Assembly (NCBI GenBank): GCA_016720825.1
Contig: JADKJV010000021.1
Span: 1-64,000, forward strand
Reading direction: 5' to 3'
Source: Chitinophagaceae bacterium
Lineage (GTDB): Bacteria; Bacteroidota; Bacteroidia; Chitinophagales; Chitinophagaceae
DNA length: 64,000 bases
This document shows, piece after piece, positions 53,502 to 62,577 of the stretch (within the stretch, counting starts at the first letter, position 1; each line of letters begins with the position of its first letter). A model generated the notes under the pieces. That model was given only the letters and a program-made list of their open reading frames with translations. It did no database searches and was not told the origin of the DNA. The position numbers were made by a program, and so were the translations under genes.

Positions 53502-53558
53502 TGGGGTTTGTTTAGATGTTTAAATTAGTGAAAAATAGGCAGCCTGCAAAACAGCCTA

Positions 53559-53646
53559 ACCACAAAGAGCACAAAGGAAATACACAAAGGACACTAGGTT
53601 GTTACACTTTGTGTACTTTGTTTTTCCCTTGTGTCCCTTGTGGTTA
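53559..53646. repeat. Long palindrome P3 (CACAAAG words)
   Basis: AACCACAAAGAGCACAAAGG then AAATACACAAAGGACAC in the left arm opposes CACTTTGTGTACTTTG then CCTTGTGTCCCTTGTGGTTAA in the right arm. It lies between two divergent genes (SRPBCC and xdhC), where both promoters would be, so it cannot be an ordinary terminator for either. Confidence 0.8.
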
Positions 53647-53667
53647 ATTGTATTTAATTTTACCCCA

Positions 53668-54679
53668 ATGCACAAACTAAAACCATGGATCCTTGTATTA
53701 AACAGCCTGGAAAATAATATTCCGGTTATGCTGCTATACGTTCTCGATAGCAAGGGCAGCAGCCCCGGCCGCCAGGGATTTATGATGGCCGTGAATGCTC
53801 AAGGCGGAATGGAAGGCTCCATCGGTGGCGGCATCATGGAATACAAATTTGTGGAGATGGCCAAAGAGAAACTGAAAGAACAGGAAACAATACAAACCAT
53901 TCGCAAACAGATCCATGATAAATCAGCCGCGGATAACCAAAGTGGCATGATTTGTTCCGGAGAACAAACCCTGCTGATGTATTCGGTTTCCGCACAGGAT
54001 ATCAACAGCATTGCTCCTTTAGTAGAGTCCATTTCGGCGCATAAAAACGGAACGCTGGAGATTTCAGAAAAAGGGACTGGCTTTTTCAACAGCTATTCCA
54101 CAGCAGGATTACTACTATAATTATAGTTCAGACCAGCAATGGATTTACCGGGAGAAAACAGGTCCCTTGCAGCAACTTACCATTATCGGCGGCGGTCATT
54201 GCTCACTGGCCCTGAGCCGGCTGATGGGCAACATGGGTTTTTATATCCGCGTGTATGATAACCGGCCCGGATTAAAAACCATGGAAGAAAATAATTACGC
54301 ACATGAAAAACGGCTGCTCAGCCAATACAGTGAACTGCAAACACTGATCACTGATAACGAAAACGAGTATGTTGTTGTGATGACGCTCGGGTACCGCACC
54401 GATGCGGATGTAGTGATGGCGCTGGCGGGGAAAAAATTCAAATACATCGGGGTGCTTGGCAGCAAAAACAAAATGCAGAAACTGAAAGCGGAGTTTTTGG
54501 AAAAGGGTTTACCCGAATCCTGGCTGGAAAAAATCCACGCACCGATTGGATTACCGGTTCAAAGCCAGACGCCGGAGGAGATAGCGGTTAGTATAGCGGG
54601 TGAGATCGTGCAAATCAAAAATGAAAGTCATTACCACCCACCTACGCTCCGCTTCGGCGGGCAAAGCATAGGCACATAG
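53668..54679 (+). CDS. xdhC: XdhC/CoxI family protein, frameshifted
   Basis: Two frames (53668-54120 and 54167-54679, joined through about 54100) give one protein of about 336 residues. The N-terminal XdhC_CoxI domain shows LYVLDSKGSSPGRQGFMMAV and GSIGGGIMEYKFVE. The C-terminal Rossmann domain shows IIGGGHCSLALSRLMGNMG, GVLGSKNK and HAPIGLPVQSQTPEEIAVSI. XdhC inserts sulfurated molybdenum cofactor into xanthine dehydrogenase, whose subunits are encoded next to it. The last 16 residues (HYHPPTLRFGG...) are encoded by palindrome-linked repeat DNA, not by family sequence. The start ATG follows palindrome P3 by 21 bases. Confidence 0.8.
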
Positions 54680-54797
54680 TACACATAGAAACACATAGGA
54701 ATACAGACGGAGAGTTCCTATATAAGTAACTTTTCAAAGCAATTGAGTGCGTATTGTATTTCTATGTGTACCTATGTGCCTATGTTCCTATGTGGTA
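54644..54797. repeat. Long palindrome P4 (CACATAGG words) with 27-bp insert
   Basis: The left arm has CACATAGTACACATAGAAAC then ACATAGGAATAC; the right arm has GTATTTCTATGTGTACCTAT then GTGCCTATGTTCCTATGTGG. The start (54644-54664) carries CACCCACCTACGCTCCGCTT then CGGCGGGC, which recurs inside P5. It lies between the convergent xdhC and xdhB genes. The words differ from P2, P3, P5 and P6 but the design is the same. Confidence 0.8.
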
Positions 54798-54803
54798 AAG
54801 ACT

Positions 54804-57047
54804 CTAAAGCAACCCCATTAGCACTTTCTCCGGCGTAAACGGCGCATCAAACCCAATCTCCGCTTTAGGATTATACGCCTTCACCGCGTTTCTCAATGCA
54901 AAATAAGCACCGAGTCCGTACATCAGCGGTGGTTCACCAACGGCCTTGCTGTTAAATATGGCGAGATTGGTTTTGGATGTTTTGAGGAATTCAATAATAA
55001 TTTCTTTCGGCACGGAATAAATATCCGGTACCTTATAAGTACTCAGCGCGTTGGAGCGCAGTTTGCCGTCTTTATCATACACTACTTCTTCCATCGTCAT
55101 CCAGCCAATTCCCTGTACGATACCGCCTTCACACTGGCCAATATCAATCAACTTATTCATGCTTTCACCTGCATCGTGGATTACTTTAACAGAATCCACT
55201 TCATAAATCCCGCGCAGGCAGTCCACCGTTACGGTAATGGCTGCTGCACCATAGACGTGATAGGCAAAGGGATGGCCTTTTTCAATGGAGGCGTCATAAG
55301 ACAAACCCGGCGGTGTATAGTGTGCGTGTTCTGAAAGACTGATGCGTTTTATATAAGTCTGCATCACCAGCGTTTTCCAGTCGGTGGTGGTTTGAACGCC
55401 ATCCGCCCATACAAATCCATCGCGTAGTTCAATTTTTTCAATGGAGGTATTGAGTATTTCGGCCGCAACGGTTTTTAAACGTTTCAGGATTTCAATACAA
55501 GCGATCTCCGTGGCTTTGCCGTTCAGGTCAGCCGCGGCACTGGCTGCGGTGGGGGATGTATTGGCGATCCGCCAGGTATTGGTGCTGTTTATTTTTATTA
55601 AATCCGGATCAATGGAAAAAACCTGTGCGGCCACCTGCAGTATTTTGGTGTTCACACCCTGTCCCATTTCCACGGCACCGGTGCTGATACCTACACTGCC
55701 ATCGGTGTAAACATGCACCAGCGAGCGCGCCTGGTTCATCAGGGTTTTGGTGAAAGAAATACCAAAACAAATGGGCATGATGGCAAATCCTTTTTTGGAA
55801 AGCGGATGGGCCTGGTTGTATTCATTCACCGCGGAATGCATCCCCGCTATATCAAAATGTTTATTCAGTTCCTGCCAGCAGGCGATGGCTTCGGATTCAG
55901 CTTTTTGACCGTAAGGGAATTCATCGCCGGTTGAGAGCAAATTCTTTTCCTGGATGGCGGAAGCGGGCACACCAATCTTTTCTGCTGCTTTAACGATAGC
56001 TGCTTCAATCACAAACATCCCCTGCGGACCGCCAAAACCACGGAATGCGGTATTCGGCGGCAGGTTGGTGCGGCAGCTGAATGCGGTGGCTTTTACATTT
56101 GGGATAAAATAGCTGTTGGTGCAATGGAATAAAGTCCTTTCCATCACTGCTGGCGATAAATCCGCTGCAGCACCGGCATTCTGGAAGAACGTGGCTTCGT
56201 ACGCCAGGATTTTTAATTCTTTATTCAACCCGATTTTAAAATCAGATGAATAAGGATGACGCTTACCAGTCATCCGCATATCTTCCATGCGGTGTAATGA
56301 ATATTTTACCGGACGATTAAGCAACTTACAGGCCAGTGCACAAAAAGCACCCCAGGCAGAGGCCTGGTCTTCCTTGCCGCCAAATCCGCCACCCAGCCGC
56401 GTAGTATCCACTTCTATTTTATGCATGGGCAAACCCAGCACTTTGGAAATTGTGCGCTGCACCGCAGTTGGTCCCTGCGTGGATGAATAAACACGTATGG
56501 CGCCGTTTTCCATCGGAATTGCATAAGCGCCCTGGGTTTCGATGTATAAATGTTCCTGTCCGTTTGTTTCTGTTTGTCCTTCAATAATGTATTCGCAATC
56601 TTTCCAGGCGGTTTCTGTATTGCCCAGTTTAAAGGTGCGGGGCGGGATAATCAATTCACCCTTGGCTTTGGCGATTCGCGGATCGGTGATAACCGGCAGC
56701 GGATCAATATCCACTTTGATTTTCTTCACGGCAGCACGGGCTGCTTCTTCAGTTTCTGCCACGACCAATGCTACAGGCATACCACAGAAATGCACATGTT
56801 TATCTGCTAACAGCTCTTCATCCGGGATAATACCGCCTATCTGGTTTTCACCCGGAATATCACGGGCGGTGAAAATCTCCACTACGCCGGGCATCGCAGA
56901 AGCTTCATGGATATCCAGTACACGGATCACACCATGAGCAACCGGCGAATCAAATACCGCTGCATACAGTGTGCCCTTGATCACCGGGATATCATCCAGG
57001 TAAACCGACTCACCGCGGAGATGGGTATATGAATCTATATTCTTCAT
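54804..57047 (-). CDS. xdhB: Xanthine dehydrogenase molybdopterin-binding subunit
   Basis: A 747-residue molybdenum-cofactor subunit. It opens SYTHLRGESVYLDDIPVI, has RLGGGFGGKEDQASAW (Moco-binding, about 210-225), RMTGKRHPYS, AFRGFGGPQGMF, GAVEMGQGVNTKI and the active-site Glu in SKAVGEPPLMYGLGAY near residue 715. It oxidises xanthine/hypoxanthine to urate together with the XdhA subunit. Its start overlaps the 3' end of xdhA by four bases, so the two are coupled. Confidence 0.95.
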   Translation of the reverse strand: MKNIDSYTHLRGESVYLDDIPVIKGTLYAAVFDSPVAHGVIRVLDIHEASAMPGVVEIFTARDIPGENQIGGIIPDEELLADKHVHFCGMPVALVVAETEEAARAAVKKIKVDIDPLPVITDPRIAKAKGELIIPPRTFKLGNTETAWKDCEYIIEGQTETNGQEHLYIETQGAYAIPMENGAIRVYSSTQGPTAVQRTISKVLGLPMHKIEVDTTRLGGGFGGKEDQASAWGAFCALACKLLNRPVKYSLHRMEDMRMTGKRHPYSSDFKIGLNKELKILAYEATFFQNAGAAADLSPAVMERTLFHCTNSYFIPNVKATAFSCRTNLPPNTAFRGFGGPQGMFVIEAAIVKAAEKIGVPASAIQEKNLLSTGDEFPYGQKAESEAIACWQELNKHFDIAGMHSAVNEYNQAHPLSKKGFAIMPICFGISFTKTLMNQARSLVHVYTDGSVGISTGAVEMGQGVNTKILQVAAQVFSIDPDLIKINSTNTWRIANTSPTAASAAADLNGKATEIACIEILKRLKTVAAEILNTSIEKIELRDGFVWADGVQTTTDWKTLVMQTYIKRISLSEHAHYTPPGLSYDASIEKGHPFAYHVYGAAAITVTVDCLRGIYEVDSVKVIHDAGESMNKLIDIGQCEGGIVQGIGWMTMEEVVYDKDGKLRSNALSTYKVPDIYSVPKEIIIEFLKTSKTNLAIFNSKAVGEPPLMYGLGAYFALRNAVKAYNPKAEIGFDAPFTPEKVLMGLL

Positions 57048-58469
57048 GCTGGTTGCAGTAATTCGTATTCTGGGAAGATCGCCGCGAAATGCGCTTTAAT
57101 CAGCTGTCCCAGTAATAATTTTTTATATGCCGCCGTTCCGCGTGCATCACTAATCGGGGAAATTTCTGTTTCCATCATAGCGATGGCGCCCGCAAGGGTT
57201 TCTTTATTGACTGGCTTACCGGTTAACCAGGCAGATGTTTTTTTCAAGGTAAAGGGGAATCGGCCCCACGCCACCAGCAGAAATCGCTGCATCACCGATT
57301 ATCCCTTTGTCGGAAGTGATATTGCAGGCTGAATTCACAGAAGCAATATCCAGGTTCCGGCGCTTGCTTATTTTTTCAAAATGAAAACAGGTCCTGGTAC
57401 CATGCAGTTCAAAACGGATCTCAGTGATCTGCTCTTCCGGCGTTTTATCCAGTATTTTATATCCCTTGTATAATTTGCGCAGCGGAACCAGCCGCTCGTG
57501 TTCTCCGTCTTTCAGTTTCAGTTTTGCATCCAGCGCCAGGAAAAAAATTGTGAAATCGCCAATCGGGGAGGCGTTGATAAAATTCCCGGCAATGGTAGCC
57601 ATGTTGCGTATCGGCGTGGAAGAAACCAGTTTGATGTATTCCGGAAAAAAAGTAAACAGTTCACTGAACACGCCGGATTTAGCCAGATCAGTTACCGTAA
57701 CCGCTGGCCCCAGTACACATTCATTACCGTCAATGTGAATCTCATCATGACCGGGTTCATCCAGTAAAAATTTAATATTCGCATTCGTCATCTCATCGTG
57801 CTGCTGTACATACAGATCAGTGCCGCCCGCGAGTAAACGGGGTTTTTTCGTTTGAGCCGCAGAGAGTGCTTTTATTTTTGATTTTTCGGATTCCTGAAGC
57901 AAAGACATTCTTTCCGGAATACCCAGGAAATAGTCTGGCAGTATTTTATGCCGCACACAAAATTCAATACCCGTTTCAGTTTTTTTACGGTCTTTCAGCA
58001 ACGTTACCAAACGGCCAGCCGCCCTTTCAATGGATTTATAACCTGTGCAACGGCAGATATTCCCGTCAATAGCAGCCACCGCGTTTTCCATCGTGGGTTT
58101 CTGGTTTTCCAGACAAAAACCAGTCAGCGAAACAACAAACCCCGGTGTGCAGAACCCGCACTGGGTGGCACCTTCGCCGGCCATAGCCTCCTGCACAGGC
58201 GTGAGTCCGGTGCCGTTAACGCCTTCAACCGTTACAATATGTTTGCCTTCGGCATTCCCGATGGGAAGCAGGCAACTCGTCATGCTTTTATATAACAGTT
58301 TACCATCATTCCACTCCCCGACAAGCACCGTGCAGGCTCCGCAATCGCCTTCGCGGCATCCGATTTTGGTACCGGTAAGCTGGCGGTGATAGCGGATAAA
58401 GTCGAGCAATACCATGCCGGGTGGCTGGTTGGTGGCAATGGGGGTGTTATTGAGAATAAAGCGGATCAA
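57044..58469 (-). CDS. xdhA: Xanthine dehydrogenase FAD/iron-sulfur subunit, frameshifted
   Basis: Two frames (58469-57216 and 57295-57044) make one protein of about 475 residues. Two [2Fe-2S] sites: GCREGDCGACTVLVG (about 37-51) and GFCTPGFV with ICRCTGY (about 105-147). A FAD-binding domain follows (LLAGGTDLYVQQH, ATIAGNFINASPIGD) and a CO-dehydrogenase-flavoprotein-like C-terminus. Removing one C from the run that reads GGGG on the plus strand near 57253 restores GGVGPIPFTLKKTSAWLTGK. It passes electrons from Moco to NAD+. Confidence 0.9.
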
Positions 58470-58508
58470 TGGTTATTTAAAGATACTAAATGTGGGGAAT
58501 GTTCTTTT

Positions 58509-58603
58509 ACCACAAAGAACACAAAGAAAATACACCCACCTACGCTTCGCTTCGGCGGGCACGCAACGGTCACAGAGTTTGTTGCTTTGTGGTCTTAGTG
58601 GTT
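58509..58603. repeat. Long palindrome P5 (CACAAAG words) with 27-bp insert
   Basis: ACCACAAAGAACACAAAGAA then AATACAC in the left arm opposes CACAGAGTTTGTTGCTTTGT then GGTCTTAGTGGTTT. The loop contains CACCCACCTACGCTTCGCTT then CGGCGGGC (58532-58559), differing by one base from that in P4. It lies between the divergent xdhA gene and the membrane-protein gene. Confidence 0.75.
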
Positions 58604-58702
58604 TGGCTGTTTAACTTTAAGTTCCCAGCCATTAAATCATATACCCTTTCATTTTTCATAATTATTTTTATAACTTGTTCCCTATTCGTTTCAACAACGA
58701 TT

Positions 58703-59731
58703 TTGAATAAACAAACCTTACCAACCAGCAGCGCAAGCTTGTATTATCGCCTCATCGCACTTTGGGTGCTGAATGAAGCGATGATTGGGGGAATTATCCA
58801 CGGACTCCACCTGCCTGTATCCGGATTACTTGTTGGCAGCGGCGCAGTTGTTTGTATCTCACTCATCGCCTGGTATGTTCCGCAGAAAGGCGCCATTCTC
58901 AAAGCAACTATTATTGTAGCCATATTCAAGATGATGCTGAGTCCGCATGCTCCGCTTCCCGCTTATTTCGCTGTTTTTTTCCAGGGTGCATTGGGAGAAC
59001 TGCTTTTCCACCGGCGCCGTTTTTTCAGGGTTGCGTGTATTGCACTGGGGATGCTGGCCCTGCTGGAATCTGGAGTGCAGAGAATATTAGTGCTGACAAT
59101 TATATACGGTAACGGTTTCTGGCAGGTGGTGAATGATTTTTTCAACAGGCTAACCGGTCAGCACGAACTGACAGATTACAGTTTCTTCATTATTGCCTGC
59201 TATGTAATGTTCCATGCATTTGCCGGCTGCCTGGTTGGCATCTGGGTCGGTGCCATTCCCATGCGTATAAAGCTGATGCATCCGCTGCGGGAGGAATATG
59301 TTGTAAAATTATCTGGTGAAGACGGATTGGTGCTTGGCCGCCGCAAGCGTAAGAAAACTGGTAAAAAGATTTTGCTTGTCTGCTGGATATTGCTGCTCGC
59401 ACTCTGGGCGCAGTCTGAATTCCATTGGGGAGATCCCTGGCTGCCGGCATCGTTAGCACTCCATATTTTGATCCGGTCGTTTATCATTGTGCTGGCATGG
59501 ATCTTTGTTATCGGTCCAATCCTCACCAGTCTCCTCAATAAATGGCTGCAGAAAAAACAAAGCGCTGCAGCAACTGATGTAAAAGCCGTGCTTGATATAT
59601 TACCCCAAACCCAAAACCTGATCAGCAGTGCCTGGAAGCTGAGTGAGGTTAAAAAAGGCTTTGCCCGCATCAAACTCTGGGTCCGCATTGTATTGGCTTA
59701 TACCTTTACGGGACTCGATGCCATCAACTGA
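58703..59731 (+). CDS. Multi-pass membrane protein of the xdh cluster, unknown function
   Basis: A 342-residue protein; I start it at the TTG at 58703 because an upstream open extension passes through palindrome P5. It has about eight hydrophobic helices, the first six forming a block (LWVLNEAMIGGIIHGLHLPVSG, CISLIAWYVPQKGA) reminiscent of transporter S-components, then a cytoplasmic basic stretch (GRRKRKKTGKK) and two more helices. I recognise no named family. The gene overlaps the small NTPase gene by 14 bases and stands divergently from xdhA, so a role in xanthine dehydrogenase cofactor or substrate supply is inferred. Confidence 0.65.
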   Translation: MNKQTLPTSSASLYYRLIALWVLNEAMIGGIIHGLHLPVSGLLVGSGAVVCISLIAWYVPQKGAILKATIIVAIFKMMLSPHAPLPAYFAVFFQGALGELLFHRRRFFRVACIALGMLALLESGVQRILVLTIIYGNGFWQVVNDFFNRLTGQHELTDYSFFIIACYVMFHAFAGCLVGIWVGAIPMRIKLMHPLREEYVVKLSGEDGLVLGRRKRKKTGKKILLVCWILLLALWAQSEFHWGDPWLPASLALHILIRSFIIVLAWIFVIGPILTSLLNKWLQKKQSAAATDVKAVLDILPQTQNLISSAWKLSEVKKGFARIKLWVRIVLAYTFTGLDAIN

Positions 59732-60179
59732 TATTTATATTTTATCCGGACCAGTACACACCGGAAAAACAACGGCACTCATGCAATGGGCCTCCGGCCG
59801 TATTGATGTGCACGGGATTCTTACACCTGTCGGGGAAGATGGTAAAAGATTTTTCTATGACCTGCAGTCAAAAGTGCGATGGCCGATGGAGGCTGAAGTC
59901 GGTGAAACAGAAATATTATCCATTGGGAAATTTGTCTTCAGTGCCAAAGCCTTTCAGCGGGCAATTGAATTGCTTCGTTCAGCAATTAATACTGATGGCT
60001 GGCTGGTGATTGATGAAATCGGGCCGATGGAATTGAAGGGGGAAGGGTTTGCTGAAGTGTTCGGGGAAATATTGGGGGAACGGAAGGGAAAATTGGTGGT
60101 GGTAATGAGGGAGGGGATAATCAAAGATATTTGTATTTCATTTCAGATCGGGGAGTTTAGTGAGTTTCGGATTGCGTAA
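59718..60179 (+). CDS. Small P-loop NTPase (nucleoside-triphosphatase, THEP1-like)
   Basis: A 153-residue P-loop protein: Walker A GPVHTGKTT (11-19), Walker B LVIDEIGPMEL (about 94-104), GKLVVVMRE near the C-terminus. It resembles THEP1-type nucleoside triphosphatases, and also resembles the ATPase half of uptake systems. It overlaps the membrane protein gene by 14 bases (start ATG at 59718), so the two are translationally coupled and probably act together. Confidence 0.75.
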   Translation: MPSTDIYILSGPVHTGKTTALMQWASGRIDVHGILTPVGEDGKRFFYDLQSKVRWPMEAEVGETEILSIGKFVFSAKAFQRAIELLRSAINTDGWLVIDEIGPMELKGEGFAEVFGEILGERKGKLVVVMREGIIKDICISFQIGEFSEFRIA

Positions 60180-60274
60180 TTAACCACTAAGTTCACAAAG
60201 AAATACAACAAAGTTCACAAAGGTTTATTCTTTGTGGCCTTTGTTGTATTTCTTTGTGATCCTTGTGGTTAAAG
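60180..60274. repeat. Long palindrome P6 (CACAAAG words)
   Basis: AACCACTAAGTTCACAAAGA then AATACAACAAAGTTCACAAA in the left arm pairs with TTTGTGGCCTTTGTTGTAT then TTCTTTGTGATCCTTGTGG in the right arm, about 40 bases each with few mismatches and a loop of about 7. It separates two convergent genes (the NTPase and the alcohol dehydrogenase), where it could terminate both. Confidence 0.85.
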
Positions 60275-60276
60275 AT

Positions 60277-61320
60277 TTACAAACTCGCAATATCAATCAC
60301 AAACCGATACTTCACATCACCCTTGATCATTCTTTCATACGCCTCATTAATCTCACTCATCTTTATAATCTCGATATCACTTACAATATTATGTTCACCG
60401 CAATAATCCAGCATTTCCTGTGTTTCAGGAAGTCCGCCGATTAATGAACCGCCGATGCTTTTACGTCCGAATATCAGGTTGAAGGCAGATAATGGTACTG
60501 GGGTGGGAGGAACGCCAACGCAAACCATGGTGCCGTCAATTTTCAGCATATTCAGGTAGAAATTATAATCGTGATGCGCAGAAACTGTATCCAGGATGAA
60601 ATCAAATGATCCGGCAGCTTCTTTCACCTGGGCCTCGTCAGAGGTGAGTACGAATTTATGCGCACCCAGGCGGGTGGCGTCGTCTTTTTTCCAGGGAGAA
60701 TGGCTGAGCATCGTTACTTCAGCTCCCATACTAACGGCTAGTTTAACGCCCATGTGACCAAGTCCGCCGAGTCCAAGTACTGCCACTTTCATACCCGGTC
60801 CCACTTTCCAATGACGGAGCGGAGAATACGTGGTGATACCTGCACAAAGCAATGGTGCAGCTGCATCGAGCGGAAGGTTATCGGGAATACGGAGTACAAA
60901 ATCTTCGTGTGTGACGATATGCTGGCTGTATCCGCCGTACGTCATGCCGCTGCCATCTCTTTCAGGACTGTTATAACTGAATGTAGCGCCCTGGTAGCAG
61001 AATTGTTCCAGTCCTTTTTTACAGGGATCACATTCGCGGCAGCTGTCAACCAGGCAACCAACGCCCACTTTATCTCCCACTTTGTATTTTTTTACATGAC
61101 CACCAACAGCGGTCACATAACCAACTATTTCATGTCCGGGTACAATCGGGAAAGTGGTATTGCCCCATTCTCCGCGGGCCATGTGCAGGTCACTGTGGCA
61201 AACGCCGCAGTATTTGATATCAATAACCACATCATGTGGTCCGGGATTTCTTCTTTCAAGGGTCCATGGTTCGAGGGGAGTAGTGGCGGTGTGGGCGGCG
61301 TAGGCTTTGGCTCTGGGCAT
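60277..61320 (-). CDS. Zinc-dependent alcohol dehydrogenase (YahK-type)
   Basis: A 347-residue MDR alcohol/aldehyde dehydrogenase. Catalytic zinc: GVCHSDLH (Cys41, His42) and GHE (His63). Structural zinc: Cys94, Cys97, Cys100 and Cys108. The cofactor fold is LGLGGLGHMGVKLA. Sequence pattern is that of NADP-dependent cinnamyl-alcohol-dehydrogenase-like YahK. It reduces aldehydes in the cytoplasm. It converges on the NTPase gene across palindrome P6. Confidence 0.9.
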   Translation of the reverse strand: MPRAKAYAAHTATTPLEPWTLERRNPGPHDVVIDIKYCGVCHSDLHMARGEWGNTTFPIVPGHEIVGYVTAVGGHVKKYKVGDKVGVGCLVDSCRECDPCKKGLEQFCYQGATFSYNSPERDGSGMTYGGYSQHIVTHEDFVLRIPDNLPLDAAAPLLCAGITTYSPLRHWKVGPGMKVAVLGLGGLGHMGVKLAVSMGAEVTMLSHSPWKKDDATRLGAHKFVLTSDEAQVKEAAGSFDFILDTVSAHHDYNFYLNMLKIDGTMVCVGVPPTPVPLSAFNLIFGRKSIGGSLIGGLPETQEMLDYCGEHNIVSDIEIIKMSEINEAYERMIKGDVKYRFVIDIASL

Positions 61321-61397
61321 GTTGTTGTTGAGTTTAGTGTATGAAATTAAGATATAACAAGGGTAATGGGGGAAATGTTTGATGAAGATATTGTGAA

Positions 61398-61617
61398 GTT
61401 GGAGGTTGGAGGTTGAACCCGAAAGATCGGAAAGTCTCAGAAAGTCTCAATTTGTTGGACTGTTGGATTGTTGGAATGTTGGATTGTTCTGATAGTTCGG
61501 AAATTTCCTACTTGAAGAACATTCCAACATTCCAACAGCGGATTTAAGACGCTATCTTTCCTGTAGCACCCTCTCTGCTATAAGAAACCTCCAACCTCCA
61601 ACTTCCAACCTCCAACC
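61398..61617. repeat. Palindromic element Q1 (flanking repeat, loop orientation 1)
   Basis: A roughly 220-bp element with outer arms made of GTTGGAGGTTGG and CCAACCTCCAACTTCC words, inner arms of TTGTTGGAATGTTGGATTG and AACATTCCAACATTCCAAC, and a right-side block GCGGATTTAAGACGCTA. The 35-base loop core is at 61486-61520. Direct copy Q2 lies 0.9 kb downstream. No gene is inside; it precedes the lipoprotein gene. Confidence 0.9.
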
Positions 61618-61761
61618 CAGAAGCATATCTTTCAGATCGCTTCCGGGTAAACCTCCAACCTCGGTTTGGTCATTTCTTCCAAAATGGCTATCTTCTCTCC
61701 CATCCCCCCGACCGATACTCCCAATCCGGTAAACATTTCTTTCACCTTAAACCTTAAACGT

Positions 61762-62319
61762 ATGAAACAATTACTGATGATTCTCTGTGCAGGTGCCTGT
61801 CTGGCATCCTGCGACAGCAAAAAAGACGAAAAGAAAGACGACAAAATGGACGGCGACAAAAAAGAAGCCGGCACTACGGAAAACAAATCCTCGGTAGATC
61901 TGCCTTACACGGCTGGTTACACCGCCAACTGGGACGCCAATGTATCAGATGAAGATGTGAAAACCGTTCTTGACTCCTATAAATTCTGGAGCGAAAACGA
62001 ACTCGACAAACTGATGGGCGTAATGGCAGATACTGTTACTGTAGATTTTGCCAGTGGTCTTCACGCCGTGCATTCGAATGCTGATCTCCGCAAAACGTGG
62101 GCAAGCCACCGCGACAGTCTCAGTTCTATTCGTATTACGATGGATTCCTGGCACAAAATGCATGCAACCGACAAAGGGGATACTTATGTTGTTGTATGGT
62201 ACAACGAATACGATACATACAAAGACGGCCATGTGGATTCAGCAGCTTATCATGATATCAACCAGCTGAAGGGAGGGAAGATTAGCTGGTATTCGACGTA
62301 CAAGAGACCTTTAAAATAG
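61762..62319 (+). CDS. Lipoprotein with SnoaL/NTF2-like domain
   Basis: A 185-residue protein. The ATG at 61762 gives a lipoprotein signal ending LASC (Cys at 17), followed by a Lys/Asp-rich linker (about 18-45). The rest, with VLDSYKFWSENELDKLMGVMA, ADTVTVDFASGLHAVHSN and DTYVVVWYNEYDTYKDGHV, has the order of a SnoaL/NTF2 barrel used for small-ligand binding. Function unknown. It is bracketed by the direct repeats Q1 and Q2. Confidence 0.75.
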   Translation: MKQLLMILCAGACLASCDSKKDEKKDDKMDGDKKEAGTTENKSSVDLPYTAGYTANWDANVSDEDVKTVLDSYKFWSENELDKLMGVMADTVTVDFASGLHAVHSNADLRKTWASHRDSLSSIRITMDSWHKMHATDKGDTYVVVWYNEYDTYKDGHVDSAAYHDINQLKGGKISWYSTYKRPLK

Positions 62320-62324
62320 ATAAT

Positions 62325-62556
62325 GTTGGAGGTTGGATGTTGGAAGTTGGAGGTTGTGTCCGAAAGATCGGAAAGTCTAAAATTGTTGGAATGTTGGAAA
62401 GTTGGATTGTTGGAATGTTCTTCAAGTAGGAAATTTCCGAACTATCAGAACATTCCAACAATCCAACATTCCAACAGCGGATTTAAGACGCTAACTTTTT
62501 CTGTAGGACCCTCTCTGGTTTAGAAAACCTCCAACTTCCAACCTCCAACCTCCAAC
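62325..62556. repeat. Palindromic element Q2 (flanking repeat, loop orientation 2)
   Basis: Second copy of Q1, same outer orientation and the same blocks (CCGAAAGATCGGAAAGTCT, GCGGATTTAAGACGCTAAC). The 35-base loop core at 62417-62451 is the exact reverse complement of that at 61486-61520, while the surrounding sequence is direct. Fully between the lipoprotein stop and the next promoter. Confidence 0.9.
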
Positions 62557-62565
62557 TTTCCCCCC

Positions 62566-62573
62566 TACTTTTG
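62566..62573 (+). promoter_or_regulatory. Bacteroidota -7 promoter word before the NamZ-like gene
   Basis: TACTTTTG (62566-62573) fits TAnnTTTG, and the ATG at 62578 follows 4 bases later. It lies directly after the end of Q2. Confidence 0.6.
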
Positions 62574-62577
62574 CCCC

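Noticed and set aside
58490..58702. Upstream extension of the xdh-cluster membrane protein
   Set aside because: The added residues are encoded by palindrome P5 and its insert, not by conserved sequence.
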